A stretch of DNA of 64,000 bases from Siphonodentalium dalli (Eukaryota; Mollusca; Scaphopoda; Gadilida; Siphonodentaliidae): the NCBI GenBank assembly GCA_032622095.1, contig CP136061.1:40429797-40493796 (forward strand). Direction: 5' to 3'. This document shows, piece by piece, positions 1 to 13,400 of the stretch. Made by a program: the position numbers and the translations under genes. The notes below the pieces were generated by a model that was not told the DNA's origin, ran no database searches, and worked only from the letters and a program-made list of their open reading frames with translations. How positions within the stretch are numbered: the first letter of the stretch is position 1; each line of letters opens with the position of its first letter.

Positions 1-145
1 GAGCGAGTCGACCCGTGGATTGGTGTGGCATTTGACCCTTGGATGGATATGGTGTTGGTCACTGAGGTGGGTCCGTGGCAAATAGAATCTAGCGAGACTC
101 GCTGCGGGCTCAAAGTGGTATTTGAAATCATGGTAGGTTGCAGAA
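1..145 (+). CDS. possible 3' end of an internal exon, unknown gene (partial)
   Basis: Frame 1 is open from the window edge and reads a Trp/Val/Glu-rich peptide (...VDPWIGVAFDPWMDMVLV...). A donor-like ATG|GTAGGT follows near base 129. The reverse strand is also open here, so coding is not proved. I recognise no family. If real, it is the edge of a plus-strand gene upstream of the THAP gene. Bases 146-571 show nothing else beyond AT-rich sequence. Confidence 0.2.
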
Positions 146-571
146 TTAATAATCTTTGTAAGTTATTGATTGAAAATTGTTACTGCTGGATGAATGTTCA
201 TAAAAATATAGATACTGACGATAAAATGTTCATTAGATTGGTAAAATTACACAGGAATACCACTGTAATGAGTGGATTAAAAGTTAATAATATTTGATAA
301 AATTTTAAAATCAATATTTTAGAATCAATATGGCCGCCGCAGCTCCTTCGGAGGGCGGGATAAAAAACAAGTTTATAAAATAGTTTATAAAAACGCTAGA
401 GAGTTCAGGAACTGACAAAAAGAAGGTCTATGCTCGTGATAAAACACTACGATTATATAAAACAGCGTTCACTTAGATGACACTAGTAAAACAACACAAA
501 ACAACACAAAAACGGTAAAATCTTGGAGCAGCCTTCGAAATCAGTCCGTCCTCATCAGCCTCGATCTCGCC

Positions 572-830
572 TAGATATTTCATTGCTCCAATGATCAGTT
601 AACAGATGGGCTACAGTACACAATAAAGTCATAGTTCTCAACCAGTTCCAAACATGAACTGATCCAGAAGATATTAGTGATAAGTAGTCATACTTTCGGT
701 GGCCATTTTGGTGGCCATCATGAACGCCATTATAAAGGTGGCATTCTTCAGCTTCATAAAAAAAAACATACATTTGTATACATTTGACAAGATTTACTCA
801 CTATAATTTCCATCAAACTGACTATAGTGC
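572..830 (-). repeat. isolated copy of the fold-back element arm
   Basis: The reverse complement of this stretch aligns by eye with 59566-59862 in the left arm of the large inverted repeat at the right of the window. Shared landmarks in the same order are AAATGTATACAAATGTAT, TGAAGCT, CCAAAATGGCCACCGAA, TTTGGAACTGGTTGAG and AACTGATCATTGGAGCAAT. It lies about 430 bases upstream of the THAP start codon, so the arm sequence is a dispersed family. Bases 831-1263 hold no other recognisable feature and should include the promoter and 5' UTR of the THAP gene. Confidence 0.75.
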
Positions 831-1263
831 CTTGTCTGAAAAAAGGCGGCCACGACAACTGGCCACGATCGACGCCACCTTGTCTGGTGTCAACACTACA
901 CTTTTCAATTTTTTTTTTTCGTTTTAACATTGCTGAAAAGTTGAGGGACACAATAATAACTAAAATGAGTGGGGTAAAGTCAAGCCATGGGGTTAGTTCC
1001 CATGTCAGTGTGACCATAGGCATAGATGTCATGTCATATATGTTTAAGTGACCGAAACTGTTCCAGGGCCAACTCGGTCCAATCGACCTGAGCCTCCTCG
1101 CCCCGATCCAGTTTGACCGCCAGGTGGCTAATTTAGAGGACCGTTTCATTTCCGGGTGTAATGTAAACATCTTCATTTCCGTTTTGCTTTGACAAAAGTT
1201 GCATATTACATTTAGTTTATACTTAGCTTATATATACTTTCTGTGTGGCTGGACATTATAAGA

Positions 1264-1477
1264 ATGCCTGGCCAATGTGTTGCATTGTACTGCAAAAATC
1301 GTGGCGGTCATAAATTTCCAAAAGACGATGATAAATGGACTACAGAACTTCGCGAAAAATGGATCAACGCAGTTCGACGAAATGACGAAACAGAGCCGAA
1401 ATGGGAACCATCTGAATTTTCGCTGATTTGTGCTTCACATTTTAAGGAAGATGACTTTAGTTCGAGATGCAACAAAT
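1264..1477 (+). CDS. THAP gene exon 1 (zinc-finger core)
   Basis: This exon encodes residues 1-71 plus the first base of codon 72. It carries CxxxxC (5, 10), the FP pair at 18-19, Trp33, and the C-A-S-H ligand pair (56-59) followed by F.EDDF, which is the usual THAP core order. It ends AACAAAT|GTAAGT. Beyond the donor the frame reads on for only 14 codons. An in-frame ATG at 1243 would add seven residues (MWLDIIR) and is not expected for the family. Confidence 0.88.
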
Positions 1478-4400
1478 GTAAGTGTATTATCACAAAATTA
1501 ATTTATTGTTCTTACCGGTGAAATGACAAGTAGCCTAATCAGGTCGGACACATGTGCCAAATGAGCTAAATATAATGTACTGCACGTATCTGTATCTGTA
1601 GATATTACAGTGCAGGAACCAATTCTGGTTGTAGACGCACTGGTCCAGGTGCTACCACGGCCGAGTAACTTTATAACCCTGTGGTGACTCCAGTAGCGTT
1701 CTTTAACGTGCACACACCGAGGCGTGTACGCGGGTCAGCCATTAATGTCCGCACCCGATCGGACAGCGTACTGCACCCACGACAATTTAACATACCTGGA
1801 CAAGTGTTGTAATGGGGGGAAGTCGTCATTTTGCATTCAGATCTTTATTCAGTGATCTCGAATGAGACTTTTCAGCCTGACAAACTTGGTATTTGACCGA
1901 GTTCTTATGTTTGTCAGAATACCCTGATCAGGTTGCGATCCCCGGTCCGATAGCACGAGAGACCAATACGCTCCATCTCGGCTACCGACTTCCATAGCTA
2001 CATGTAAATGATAATAGTAAATGATAAAATTGAGCTAAATTTTATATTTGATTTAAGTATATACTGTATATTTCCTCAGTTCAACCACCTGTTGTAGGGG
2101 TATGACAAGATGATAGTAAATAATAATAAATATAAGATATAGATACATGTAATAGGATTAGCGATTTGCGTCATATTTTTTAAATTTTTGGTAACATGAA
2201 AATCAGAAACGGTAAACACGTTATCGATCGTTTCGATCTTCAGATAGATTGCTATTATGACTATTATACATCAATCTGACCGCATGTAACTTAAATTTAG
2301 CTTAATTTGCATTGACTATTTCACCTATGTTCTCTTTATATCACCGCGATGGCAGGTTTCATTTGCGAAGTGTTTTTCTGTCGTCTTTGTGCCAGAGCCT
2401 GGTCACTTACGTCGCAATTAGTTACCGGTGTCCGGGTAAAATTGTACACATAAAATAAAAGGGCCGAGGAATCTCTGCCGTTTACATGGCCAAATATTTC
2501 CAGTGCATGTAAATGTTAGTAACGATGTTGCTATTCCAAGATGTGATTTTCCCTTAAATGGTTTAATTTTGTTTTATTAATGATATTTTAACGTTAATAA
2601 ACACTATTTTCACTTAAAGGGGTACTGTACGCCACATGTTGTTGTTGGTTTCTATAGTCTCCGAGTCGGAGAATAAGGTAACAATTTTTCCATTATTTGA
2701 AAGTCTGTTGAGTATGAAGTCATGTTACGGATGACAAATTTACAAATTGTCGTTGTCGAGTAATTTTTGTAAAGTTTTCAACCAAATAAAAGTTATATTA
2801 TATGCATACTAGTCCCATATAATCATTTAAGTTATTGTATCGTCGCTAGTCAGTGAGTGGCTTGAGTGTTCTCCCCGTATCATCATAATATTTTAAGCAA
2901 TCGTGTGTGCGATCGGTTTAAAAATCCAGTATCCCTCAATTACTATTTTTGATTACGGTAATTCGTAATTTAATTGACGCCATTTTATGGCTCCAGTCAT
3001 AAATTCAATTTATATCAAATTATTAACTTTTAAATTATTAAATTTTAAGATAGCCTATTAACCTGAGCGTTTACAGAATACATCTTCGACTCAAATTACT
3101 TATGTTTCTATATATTATCGATATTAGATCGTTGTTGTCACCGGAAATTTAATGAAAATTGCGTACAGTACCCCTTTAAGAATTTAATGAAGATATATGG
3201 ATAAATCGTTGAGCATAAAATATATCAAGACTAATGTGAGTAGATGAGCAAAAGATATTTTGGTGAAGCTCATTGTTATGTTGATAAGGCCAAAATAAAA
3301 AAGACCTGTGTTTCTGGTGACCCGCCCGCCCCTATTCCAGTGCCCCCGATAGTTTTCATTTTATTGATTTTGCAAAATTAGTACTCATCTGATTTGATTT
3401 TCTTTGTAAACTCATACTAAACTGATTCATTTCCAAAAAAATGGACGCATCGCGTGTACTGTTAAACTGGAAATTATACCACGTACACTTCAAATTATAC
3501 CACGTACAGCTGAATCAAATTATTTTTTTCATGTTTTATTCAATAAAACTTACACTACATAAATAAATTACACTACATGTATATTCTAATAGTATATACT
3601 TAGTTTTATTAGTTTATAGTACATTACAAACAAGGAGAAGAAGTCCAGGAGGGGTGGGTATTCATATTTATTTTGAGCAAAGTGGAAAATAAAATGAAAA
3701 AATTTATTAAAATGAAAAGCCACCTGCCCGCCCCTATTTTTTTCTTATATATTTGTTTGGCCTAAGTAAAAGTCAATTCACTTCACGATAATGCGGAATG
3801 GGACTTAAGTCACATTAAATATTCAGCTTGATTTAGCTACCGTATGTGAGCTCAAATGACCTACTTAGCTCATTTGGCACCTGTGCCCAACTTGGTCATA
3901 TATACAGGTCAGGGTGAACCACAGATCGATCTCAAATATGGAATAATTTAGTGTGACCCCCCCCCCCCCTTATCCCAGATGGGCTATTCTAACATCATTA
4001 TTTGCGAAAGTCTTGGTGAGTCATTGGGTTTATTATGCCCCCGACTTGAAGTCGGCTGGTATATAGTCGACGTCTCCGTCCGTCCGTACATCTGTATGTC
4101 CGTACGTCCGTCCGTACAAACATTTTGCATTATTGTTCAGCAACCGCTGGGCAGATTTAACTGATATTTGGTATGGTGATAGAGCAGCATGGCGGAACAG
4201 CTACATGCATAGCGCGGGTTTCGTCCACCCATTTTAGAGTTATGGCCCTTTTTTGACTTAGAAAATTTAATTTATTCCGTCCGTACAAACATTTTGCATT
4301 ATTGTTCAGCAACCGCTGGGCAGATTTAGCTGATATTTGGTATGGTGATAGAGCAGCATGGCGGAACAGCTACATGCATAGCGTGGGTTTCGTCCACCCA

Positions 4401-7400
4401 TTTTCATCAGAGTTATGGCCCTTTTTTGACTTAGAAAATTTAATTTATTCCGTCCGTACAAACATTTTGCATTATTGTTCAGCAAACGCTGGGCAGATTT
4501 AGCTGATATTTGGTATGGTGATAGAGCAGCATGGGGGAACAGCTACATGCATAGCGCGGATTTCGTCCACCAATTTTCACGAGAGTTATGGCCCTTTTTT
4601 TACTTAGAAAATTCAATTTTTCTCTTGTTTTTTGGGTTTCCAGATGATTGCGTGAGCTTTGGTGGTACGATTATTTTTGTGGATCAGTTATATGAAAATA
4701 CATAACAAGTGCGCATTTGGGTATGATCTGATGATTTTTGCCTGAGTTATGGCCCTTTTTTCAACTTAGAAAATTTCAATTTTGTTCATCCATACAAACA
4801 TTTTGCATTATTGTTCAGCAACCGCTGGACAGATTTAGCTGATATTTGGTATGGTGATAGAGCAGCATGGGGGAACAGCTACATGCATAGCGCGGGTTTC
4901 GTCCACCCATTTTAACTAGAGTTATGGCCCTTTTTTTTACTTAGAAAATTCAATTTTTTTCTAGTTTTTTTGGTTTCCAAATGATAGCGTGAGCTTTGGT
5001 GGTACGATTGCAAATCCTGTATTTTTGTGGATCAGTTATATGAAAATACATGTCAAGTGCGAATTTGGGTATGATCTGATTACTTTTTCCCAGAGTTATG
5101 GCCCTTTTTTCAACTTAGAAAATTTGAATTTTTGCTTGTTTTTGGGTTTCCGGATCGCTTGTTTTTGGGTTTCCGGAATTTCTAGTAGAAACTTCTTTTG
5201 GAATGGTCATATAGACCTCCTCGGATATCCGCAGTTTCGTCCATGCTTAGTCCGAATTGGTACTGTCGGGGGCAAATGCCACGCGACAACGTACAGCGTA
5301 CCTCTTGTTGTTCTTTGTAGACAAAATAGTGGTACGCAACTAATGAACATCGGTTCTATTTGCGCTTTTTCGTGACATGCCCAAAATCGATAGAGACATG
5401 TAAATTACATTAAAAATGTAGATCAATCGGACTACATGTACGATAGCCATGTAGCCCGATTTGGATGTGTGCCCAACCTGGTGACTATGCACTGAACCAC
5501 CTGCTACTGTTCTCTGATGATCTGTTTTCTATCTTTTCAGCACATAGCGGCAGTAGGAATATACTGAAATATAATGCTGTACCATCTGTATTCAGATGGA
5601 ATTTGTTCAAAGATGACCTTACAACTGTTGAACTATCAGGCAGAGAAAAACAAGACAGTGTATATGTAACTGTTGAACGGTCAGTCACAGAAAATCAATA
5701 AATATAATAATATTATGATATCTCCTCAAAACATTTAAATTATAATTCAAGGGTAGGGTTCTCTATTCCGAAGGTTTCGCTATTCCGAAGGTTTGCTATT
5801 CTGAAGGTTTTCCCCCCACAAAAACCACACGAGGAATGAAAAATACTATTATGCTAGTCCATTTATACATGTGCCCACCCCCAATCTAATCCCCAACAAA
5901 TTGCCCCAAATGATGGGTATTAACGACTGGAAGACAGTATTAGTTTGACATTAAATCTGATTGAAACTCGCGAAAACAAAATCACTGTTTTAAGTTATTC
6001 CTTCATAAAAATAGTCTTCGGGATAAGGAACTCTCTCAAAAAGCCTTGAAATAGGGTGTCTGTCATTTGCAGAATGGGGTCCCCAGAGGGTGAATTTAGT
6101 GACGCTACCCCGCATAGCGGGCTAGCATCACCAAATTCACCCTCTGGGGACCTCATTCTGCTTACACCTCAGCAGAATGAGGTTCCCAGAGGATGAATTT
6201 GGTGATGCTAGCCCGCTATGCGGGGGTAGCATCACTAAATTCACCCTCTGGGGACCTCATTCTGCAAATGACAGACACCCTATTTCAAGGCTTGTCTCTC
6301 AATACTTTAGAATGTAGAATTAACCTTTAAAATAAGAAAAACCTATGGAATAGCGAACCTTCAGAATAGAGACATGTCCCCATAATTCAATTGGCATTTG
6401 ATTTGGTCATACGAGTAAAAAAAACTTCTTTTATAGAAACTGCACTTTAGAATATACTGAGTTTTTTGGAGCATTTCTGAAATGAATCCATTGTCTCGTT
6501 TAATATTTACAACTTTCATATCCTTAAGTATATACGGTATTAAAGTCACATTCCTCGGTGTTTATACTTGATAGTACTGCAGTACTTTTCACTTTTATTC
6601 AAACTAATTTTGCCATTAAGTAGCTCCAGATATGGCACATTTCTGTTGTGATTTGTCGTGGCTTCGGGGTCTAATTCTGCCCAGAGGCCATCACAAAGAA
6701 ATCGCTAAATAGCCCGGATGAAGTCGGACACATAAGCTAGTATATATACATTTGTATATATATATATATACATGTACTATGATTGATTTGTGAATTTTGA
6801 TATACCAGTATGTGATGCGACATGGTCTTTTTCATACAATTAAAAAAATGAAACTTTCACGAAATAAGTGATGATTAACTCTCATATACAAAATATATAT
6901 TTTGCTCTCTAATCTGGATAGCCAATTATTTATTAAACCAGTTACTTTATTTAACTACATGTATTCCATAGAAATCAGATATTCAATCCTACTTTTAATC
7001 AAGTAAATCTTTTAAAAGGCAATAAAACAAGCCATCTAGCCCTAAATAGCTACATTTGTATAATCCAATGACTCTTTACTATCAAATACAGTAATGCCCT
7101 AATTAATCGACTCTTTTAACTACAGCAGAATTATGGGTAACTTTTCAGGATTTAGTCGGAAATATGGCTTGTTGCCATTCATCGGAAAGCTCTCGGGGAG
7201 AGCTTTCTGATGAATGGCAACAAGCCATATTTCCGACTAAATCCTGAAAAGTTACCCATAATTCTGCTGTAGTTAAGGAGTCGATTACTTTGGGCATTAC
7301 TGTACTATACTAGTGATAATTTCTCTTCCAATGGAGTCTCTTCTGTAAATTTTAGGCATCAAATAGGACCATCATGGAAATAAGAGAGTTCCTTTATGGA

Positions 7401-10400
7401 ACTTTCTTTCTGATGTGATCGAAGGCAATAAAATTCACAGAACAGAAACTACAAATATAAATTTGGCATCGTAGAATTAGGCCCGTTGTATACATCGAGC
7501 CAGGCACGGGTCGAGTCAGCCTAATTTGTGTGAAAATGACAAAGTCAAACATAGCGACTGGAGCACAACATATTAAACCAACTGGCTCGTCAGAATTTCT
7601 CTGGCACAACTCGATGTGCTACACGTCTGGTGCCGATGTGCTACACGTCATTGACTCGAAACTGTTTTATACGACGTGCCAAACACGGGTCGCACTAAGA
7701 TGATTCAGGGAAAATCACTTCCCATTTAGGACCCTTTGCTGGAGAGCATGTGCATTTTGAAGTTTTTGGCATCATTATGTCATCTCTGAGTCATCCTACC
7801 GCGACCCGTGTCTGGCACGTCATATAAAATGGTGTCGGGCCACAGACAGGCTAACTCTTGGCCATTGTAAATATATGCATTGAAGGCAATTGTACAGTAA
7901 TATATAAGGTAACATGCATGTATTGACTGACAAAGGACATTTTGCAAAATCTGGGAAAAATATATTGTGGAGATATATACGTATACAAAGGTTCAAGGGA
8001 GATGAATGACAAGATCCCGATTTTGAAACCAAGGAAAGCATAAATTATGAGATTCATGCACTATATAGAAGAATAAATAAATACACAACGGGGGTCAGTT
8101 TATAGTGCATTGTCAGAGAACACTATCACGGTCATTTTTCGTGAACTTCCCAAGGGAAATGATTATAGCAGACAGCATTTTGTATCAGAAATGCTAAAAT
8201 TGTTCGATATGATTACAGCACATGCCAGCTGGCTCGATGCATAAATCAAACAAACGGAACACGAGCCAGAGACGCCCCAATGTCGAGTCAGGGGAAGATA
8301 GCATGACCCGTGTTTGGCGCGACGTATAAAACTGGCCTTGCATGTACATGTATCAGCATTTGTTTCAACCTTTTTCAGACTTGAAACATCTCATGGTAAC
8401 CATCCATCTTGTAACAAATATTTCCGTCCAGCAGACAATTATTTGTGGTTATTATGTAATCATTTTGTTGCATTTATATTTTTATAATTTATTGTCAATA
8501 AAAAAATCAAATCAAATCAATGTCGTAATCAGTGGTTATATACTCTTTGCCACTGTGGGCAAGGGCGTAATTCTGGGTACGGCTGGACGGTTTTGGCCAT
8601 ACCAATATTTTGCTGGCAAAGGTGAATAATATACTTCTAACAGGACCAATGTTAATAATCCTGTCATTCCCATCAGTATGCCCAATTAACTTATTACGAG
8701 TATTGGAACAACGAATTGATCATAATGTTTGATCAGTACACGTAGTTATGATAAGTTGCATCATGTTCCGTGTATACGTGTAGGCATGTGCGTGGTATAG
8801 ATCTGGCGTTATATATAAACATCACGACCAATGGCCCTTTCTAACACAAACTCCTTTCCATATTATATAGGGCTGTATGGGCCTATTCCTAAGTTATGCT
8901 CCATGGCTAAGCACTGCCAGGAAAGTGCATGGGCCAAATGTGTACGTGGTATTGACGTATGGATTTTGGTAAATTTAGTTGTTACCATACATGTATCGCC
9001 TACCGTAGGCATGTTACTATCATGTGCCAAATTAGGTCAATCAGGTATAGGCTATAGAATTTTTGTACAACCAGCTAGCACTCCCCTCACCACACTCCCC
9101 TCACCAACTGCCTGCAGTGACATGGCTGCATCGGCGAATGTAATTACATGTACCGGTATGTGATTGTCACTCACTCATGTATATAATCTACTAGAAATAC
9201 CACCGATGTCAGGATTTAGTTGATCTAACTCATTATTACAGTAAATATTATTTATGGAAGATCTAACTCATTATTACAGTAAATATTACTTATTTCCATT
9301 TTTGTAACCACTTCTATATGCATGTATATATAACAGGAAACCAAATAAAACACGTCATTTTGAATGCAATATTAAAAGATTTCCTCAGGGCAGGCCCCCG
9401 AACCCCCTCCTCTTGTGTTCTCTCCCACTCTTGTGTTCTCCCCCACTTACTGCTTTGCAGCTCGGATAATGCTTCACAGCGTATGTAAATTGTGCCCATA
9501 TTATTCGGCCGTACGCATAATTGTATGACCGCTACGCCCCTGACTGTGGGCTGATATCAGGGTGATACGATACTATTGATGAATATGCTAGAGCATTGCA
9601 TATATGTACAGTAATGCTCTAAGTAATCGACTTCTTAAACACAGCAGAATTATTGGTAACTTTTCAGGATTTAGTCGGAAATATGGCTTGTTGCCATTCA
9701 TTGGAAAGCTCTCTCCAACTAAATCCTGAAAAGTTACCCATAATTCTGCTGTGTTTAAGGAGTCGATTACTTAGGGCATTACTGTAGCCTTTCCCGCTGT
9801 GGGCTGATATTGGGTGATACGATAGTATTGATGAATATGCTAGAGCATTGCATTGCATATATGTACATGTGTGTATAGGCCTATATAGAGGATCTCACAT
9901 GAGTTTCTATTTTATACGGAATTTATCAACCGAGTTCACTAAATTCGATTTGAGCCGAGGTTTACCGAGGCTCAAATAGAATTTAGTGGACGAGGTTGAT
10001 AAATTACGTATAAAATAGGACGAGTGTGAGATACTTTTTATCACATGATCAAATAAATGCGAAGCAATGCGAAATATCCATCGAAAACAACGATAAAAAC
10101 CGCAGCGATCGCAAGTCATTTGAAGAACGATGTGACGTCATCGCACGCCCTGATATTAAACGTGTCTCTTATCGATAATTATGAAACTGCTTTTATGGGC
10201 AAATTATGTGATAAAATTGTCTTTGCAATGAAAGAGGGCCTGGATAGAATATCGAAGCATCTGTGTGTCCTTTGTGGAAATCGAGGACTGGGATAACTGG
10301 TTAGTTTGTATGAAGTTTGTTAGCTGAGAATTCATATACCGGTAGTTTAGAAGTTCAGTTTGAGAAGCGATGAGTGACTGAACACGAGTTCCACAGTATA

Positions 10401-13400
10401 AGTTTCTCCTTGATGCTCGAGTGCCATTGGGTATTCACACGGTCACCTCATGCACTGACCGACCTGTCGGTAGCGAACACCACGACATACCGGTACATTA
10501 CACAGTAATATGCCCATGTTAACATTTTTTATCCTGAAATAATTTATATATGGAATAATGAAGTAGAATGACTGACAATTATTTTGTTACAAATCTGTCC
10601 TCTGACTACAACGGTAGAGATCATATTCAACTAGTTCAAAACCTGGAACGTTCAAAACCTGGGACATTCAAAACCTGGGACATTCAAAACCTGGAACGTT
10701 CAAAACCTTGGACGTTCAAAACCTTGAACGTTTGGAAGTTCTTGCGGGCAACTTAATAACATAAAAAAATAATTCAAGTCCTATATTTCTTAGTTAATAC
10801 AGGTCTGTTCCTTAAGGCCATGGTTAATTAATTTTATGTTTAGCATCAATCGACACTCACTTCTTGGCAGAAAATAACAATGATTGGTTAATTATTGGCA
10901 CAATGCACATTACCATTGTCCCAATGAGTGTTCCCTTTAAAGATTCAGACATTACTCTTAGTGCCTAAACATAGCGGTATGCTTCATTCGCATAACATGA
11001 ATGTAAACAAGATTGGTGTTGATATTTATGTGATATTATAATTACATGTACATTGTTCTGTAGAAACCTACCGGGAATAATTATTAATGAATAATCACCA
11101 AATTTCACATTTAATTCACAGAATCCTGGATGACGCTAAGCGTAAACTTAATTAACAATGGCCTAATAATGTATTTCACAGTATTAATGTTGTTCCCAGC
11201 TCGAGATTGCATGATTTATGTGACTTTTGTGAACTCATTTAACGAAAAGTTTGAATTGTCTACATGGTGGTAAATTTTATAATTATAACCGACGCAAGGA
11301 GATTCATTGCATTATGTAGTATCATTAATCCTGGTAAAATAAAAACCAAGTTATCTACATGTAATTTTCCTTGTTCTTGGCGATGGTAGTTTTAGACTTT
11401 GTCATATGAATGTCGTACTGTGAAGGTCTTAATGAATTTAGTGTGTCTGATATTTGCAGAATGAGGTCCCCAGAGGGTGAATTTAGTGATGCTATCCCGC
11501 AAAGTGGGCTAGCATCACCAAATTCACCCTCATGGGACCTCATTCTGCTTAGGCTTCAACTGCTATGGGAGACCTTGGATCTTGCCGTTCCCCAGTTGGT
11601 GATGTTCACCCATTAATCACCTTGATTATTCATTTTATCTTCTGCAAATTTAATAAGTGGATATAAAAACTAAATTGAAAGGAAAAAGAAACTAAAAACA
11701 ATGTTAATTTTTACCCTGTGCCAATGCATTCTCTTATATATGTGAGTCGACCATAGGCCGCCTCGCATATATAAGAGAATGCATTGGCCTAACAATTTTT
11801 TATCATTTTTTTAAAATAAATGTTTCTTACAATTTTTAGGACATAAAATAAAAAACATCCATTACCCTGCAGGGAGCCCCACACATATATAGAAGCATAT
11901 AGAAGAGTCTCGTCTGTTCATGTTTGTCTGGGGCTCTGTATGGGTGAAATTATAAAATTGTTAAAGAATACAAGAAAAAATTATTAAAATTGTAAAAAAT
12001 TGTTAGGCCAATGCATTCTCTTATATATGCGAGGCGACCTATGGTCAGCGGAAGATCAGACACACTAACGCTCATAAATTACTATTTCTTCGGCTTCGCG
12101 GGTAAAAATATTTTATTTCAGTTCAGGAACCCACCCTTCAGAAGCTCAGAGATATTAAATTTTCATTTTTGAAATCTGTTTATTTTCTACACCTCGAACT
12201 CTGCCTTGATTTCCACATATGGTGATGCCTGGTTCGAACTGAAATTCCCTATCAGGTGTCGTCACAAAATGTAAACAAACATCTTTCATGTGTGATCAGC
12301 ATGATATTATAACTTGTTTATTTTCATGAATAAAACATGATTACTGAATAGGGAATAATACCAATGTATCCTCATGGCAACGGTCAATTTTGTTTCTAGA
12401 GCTAATTTTCACTTATTTTATTCCGAAAATTATATATTACTGGTAGAATTTTTGGTAAGCTGAAAAAGAAAAAGATGGATAAAATAAATAGATTTCAATA
12501 ATCCAAATCTAATAACTCTGAGCTTAGAAGGGTGGGTTCCTTAACTGAAAGCAAATATTTTAACCCCCCCCCCTATCTGATGCTGAAGAAATGTTAATTT
12601 AGAGGTGTTAAATCGGACAGAGTATCTTTAGAAAATAAAATATCTTAATAAAAGTTTGAACTTTATTCTTCAGATCTGCAAAACTATCATTGGGTGCCAA
12701 TGGAGAGTGGGTGATGACTTACGGCACGACAAATTTAGCTGGCGTTCCAGAAGAGGGAGCTCACAAGCTATTCTCTAAGACTGAAGGCGGTCGTACTATT
12801 GTTTATATGATTCCAATCAACTTCTCTGGAAAGGCATACATGCTGACTCCGTCGTCTATTGAAGGGCTGCAACCAATACTGGAGTCAAACAAGGCAGGAA
12901 CAATAGTGAAGGTTGTGCATGATATTCCCAATGAAAAATTTGACAATACGAAGGTTGTGCATGCAATGACCAAAGAAAAAGTTGAACTTACAACTAAACC
13001 GAACATACATGTACGCAGCCCAATTATTTTCCCACCCATGCAGTCCCTGTCAACATCAACTAGTCTGACATCAGCGTTTGATGCTAATTCTTCATTGACG
13101 TACATAAAAACATCAGGACAAGTGGCGAAGTTCGATTCAGTTCCGACACAACATGGAAAAGTAATTTCCACTCAGGAAAGCATTCCCATCATGCAATATA
13201 ATCCAAACTCGGGTGTATATGTGCTAGTCAGCAGTCCTTCTGTAACAGCCACTACAGCAGCATCGGCTCCGATAATGACGTCAGCTCTCGACAAAAATAA
13301 TTCCAATTCAAGAGTTGTTCATGTTACTGGACAGCCAGCTACTGCAGTGAATGGACAGAAAGTACAGTTTTCGTCTGTGAATCCTAACCTTATTACTTTT

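Noticed and set aside
754-1176. 140-codon minus-strand gene upstream of the THAP gene
   Set aside because: Part of it is the fold-back arm copy, its composition is unlike coding sequence and no domain is visible.
1537-3895. Larger element with GGTCGGACACATGTGCC-type ends in THAP intron 1
   Set aside because: GTGCCAAATGAGCTAA near 1550 has an inverted partner near 3870, but neither boundaries nor a target duplication could be fixed.
12690-12692. Start codon of a separate 1079-residue gene
   Set aside because: The codon is TTG, and the frame continues upstream to a good acceptor that joins exon 2 in phase.
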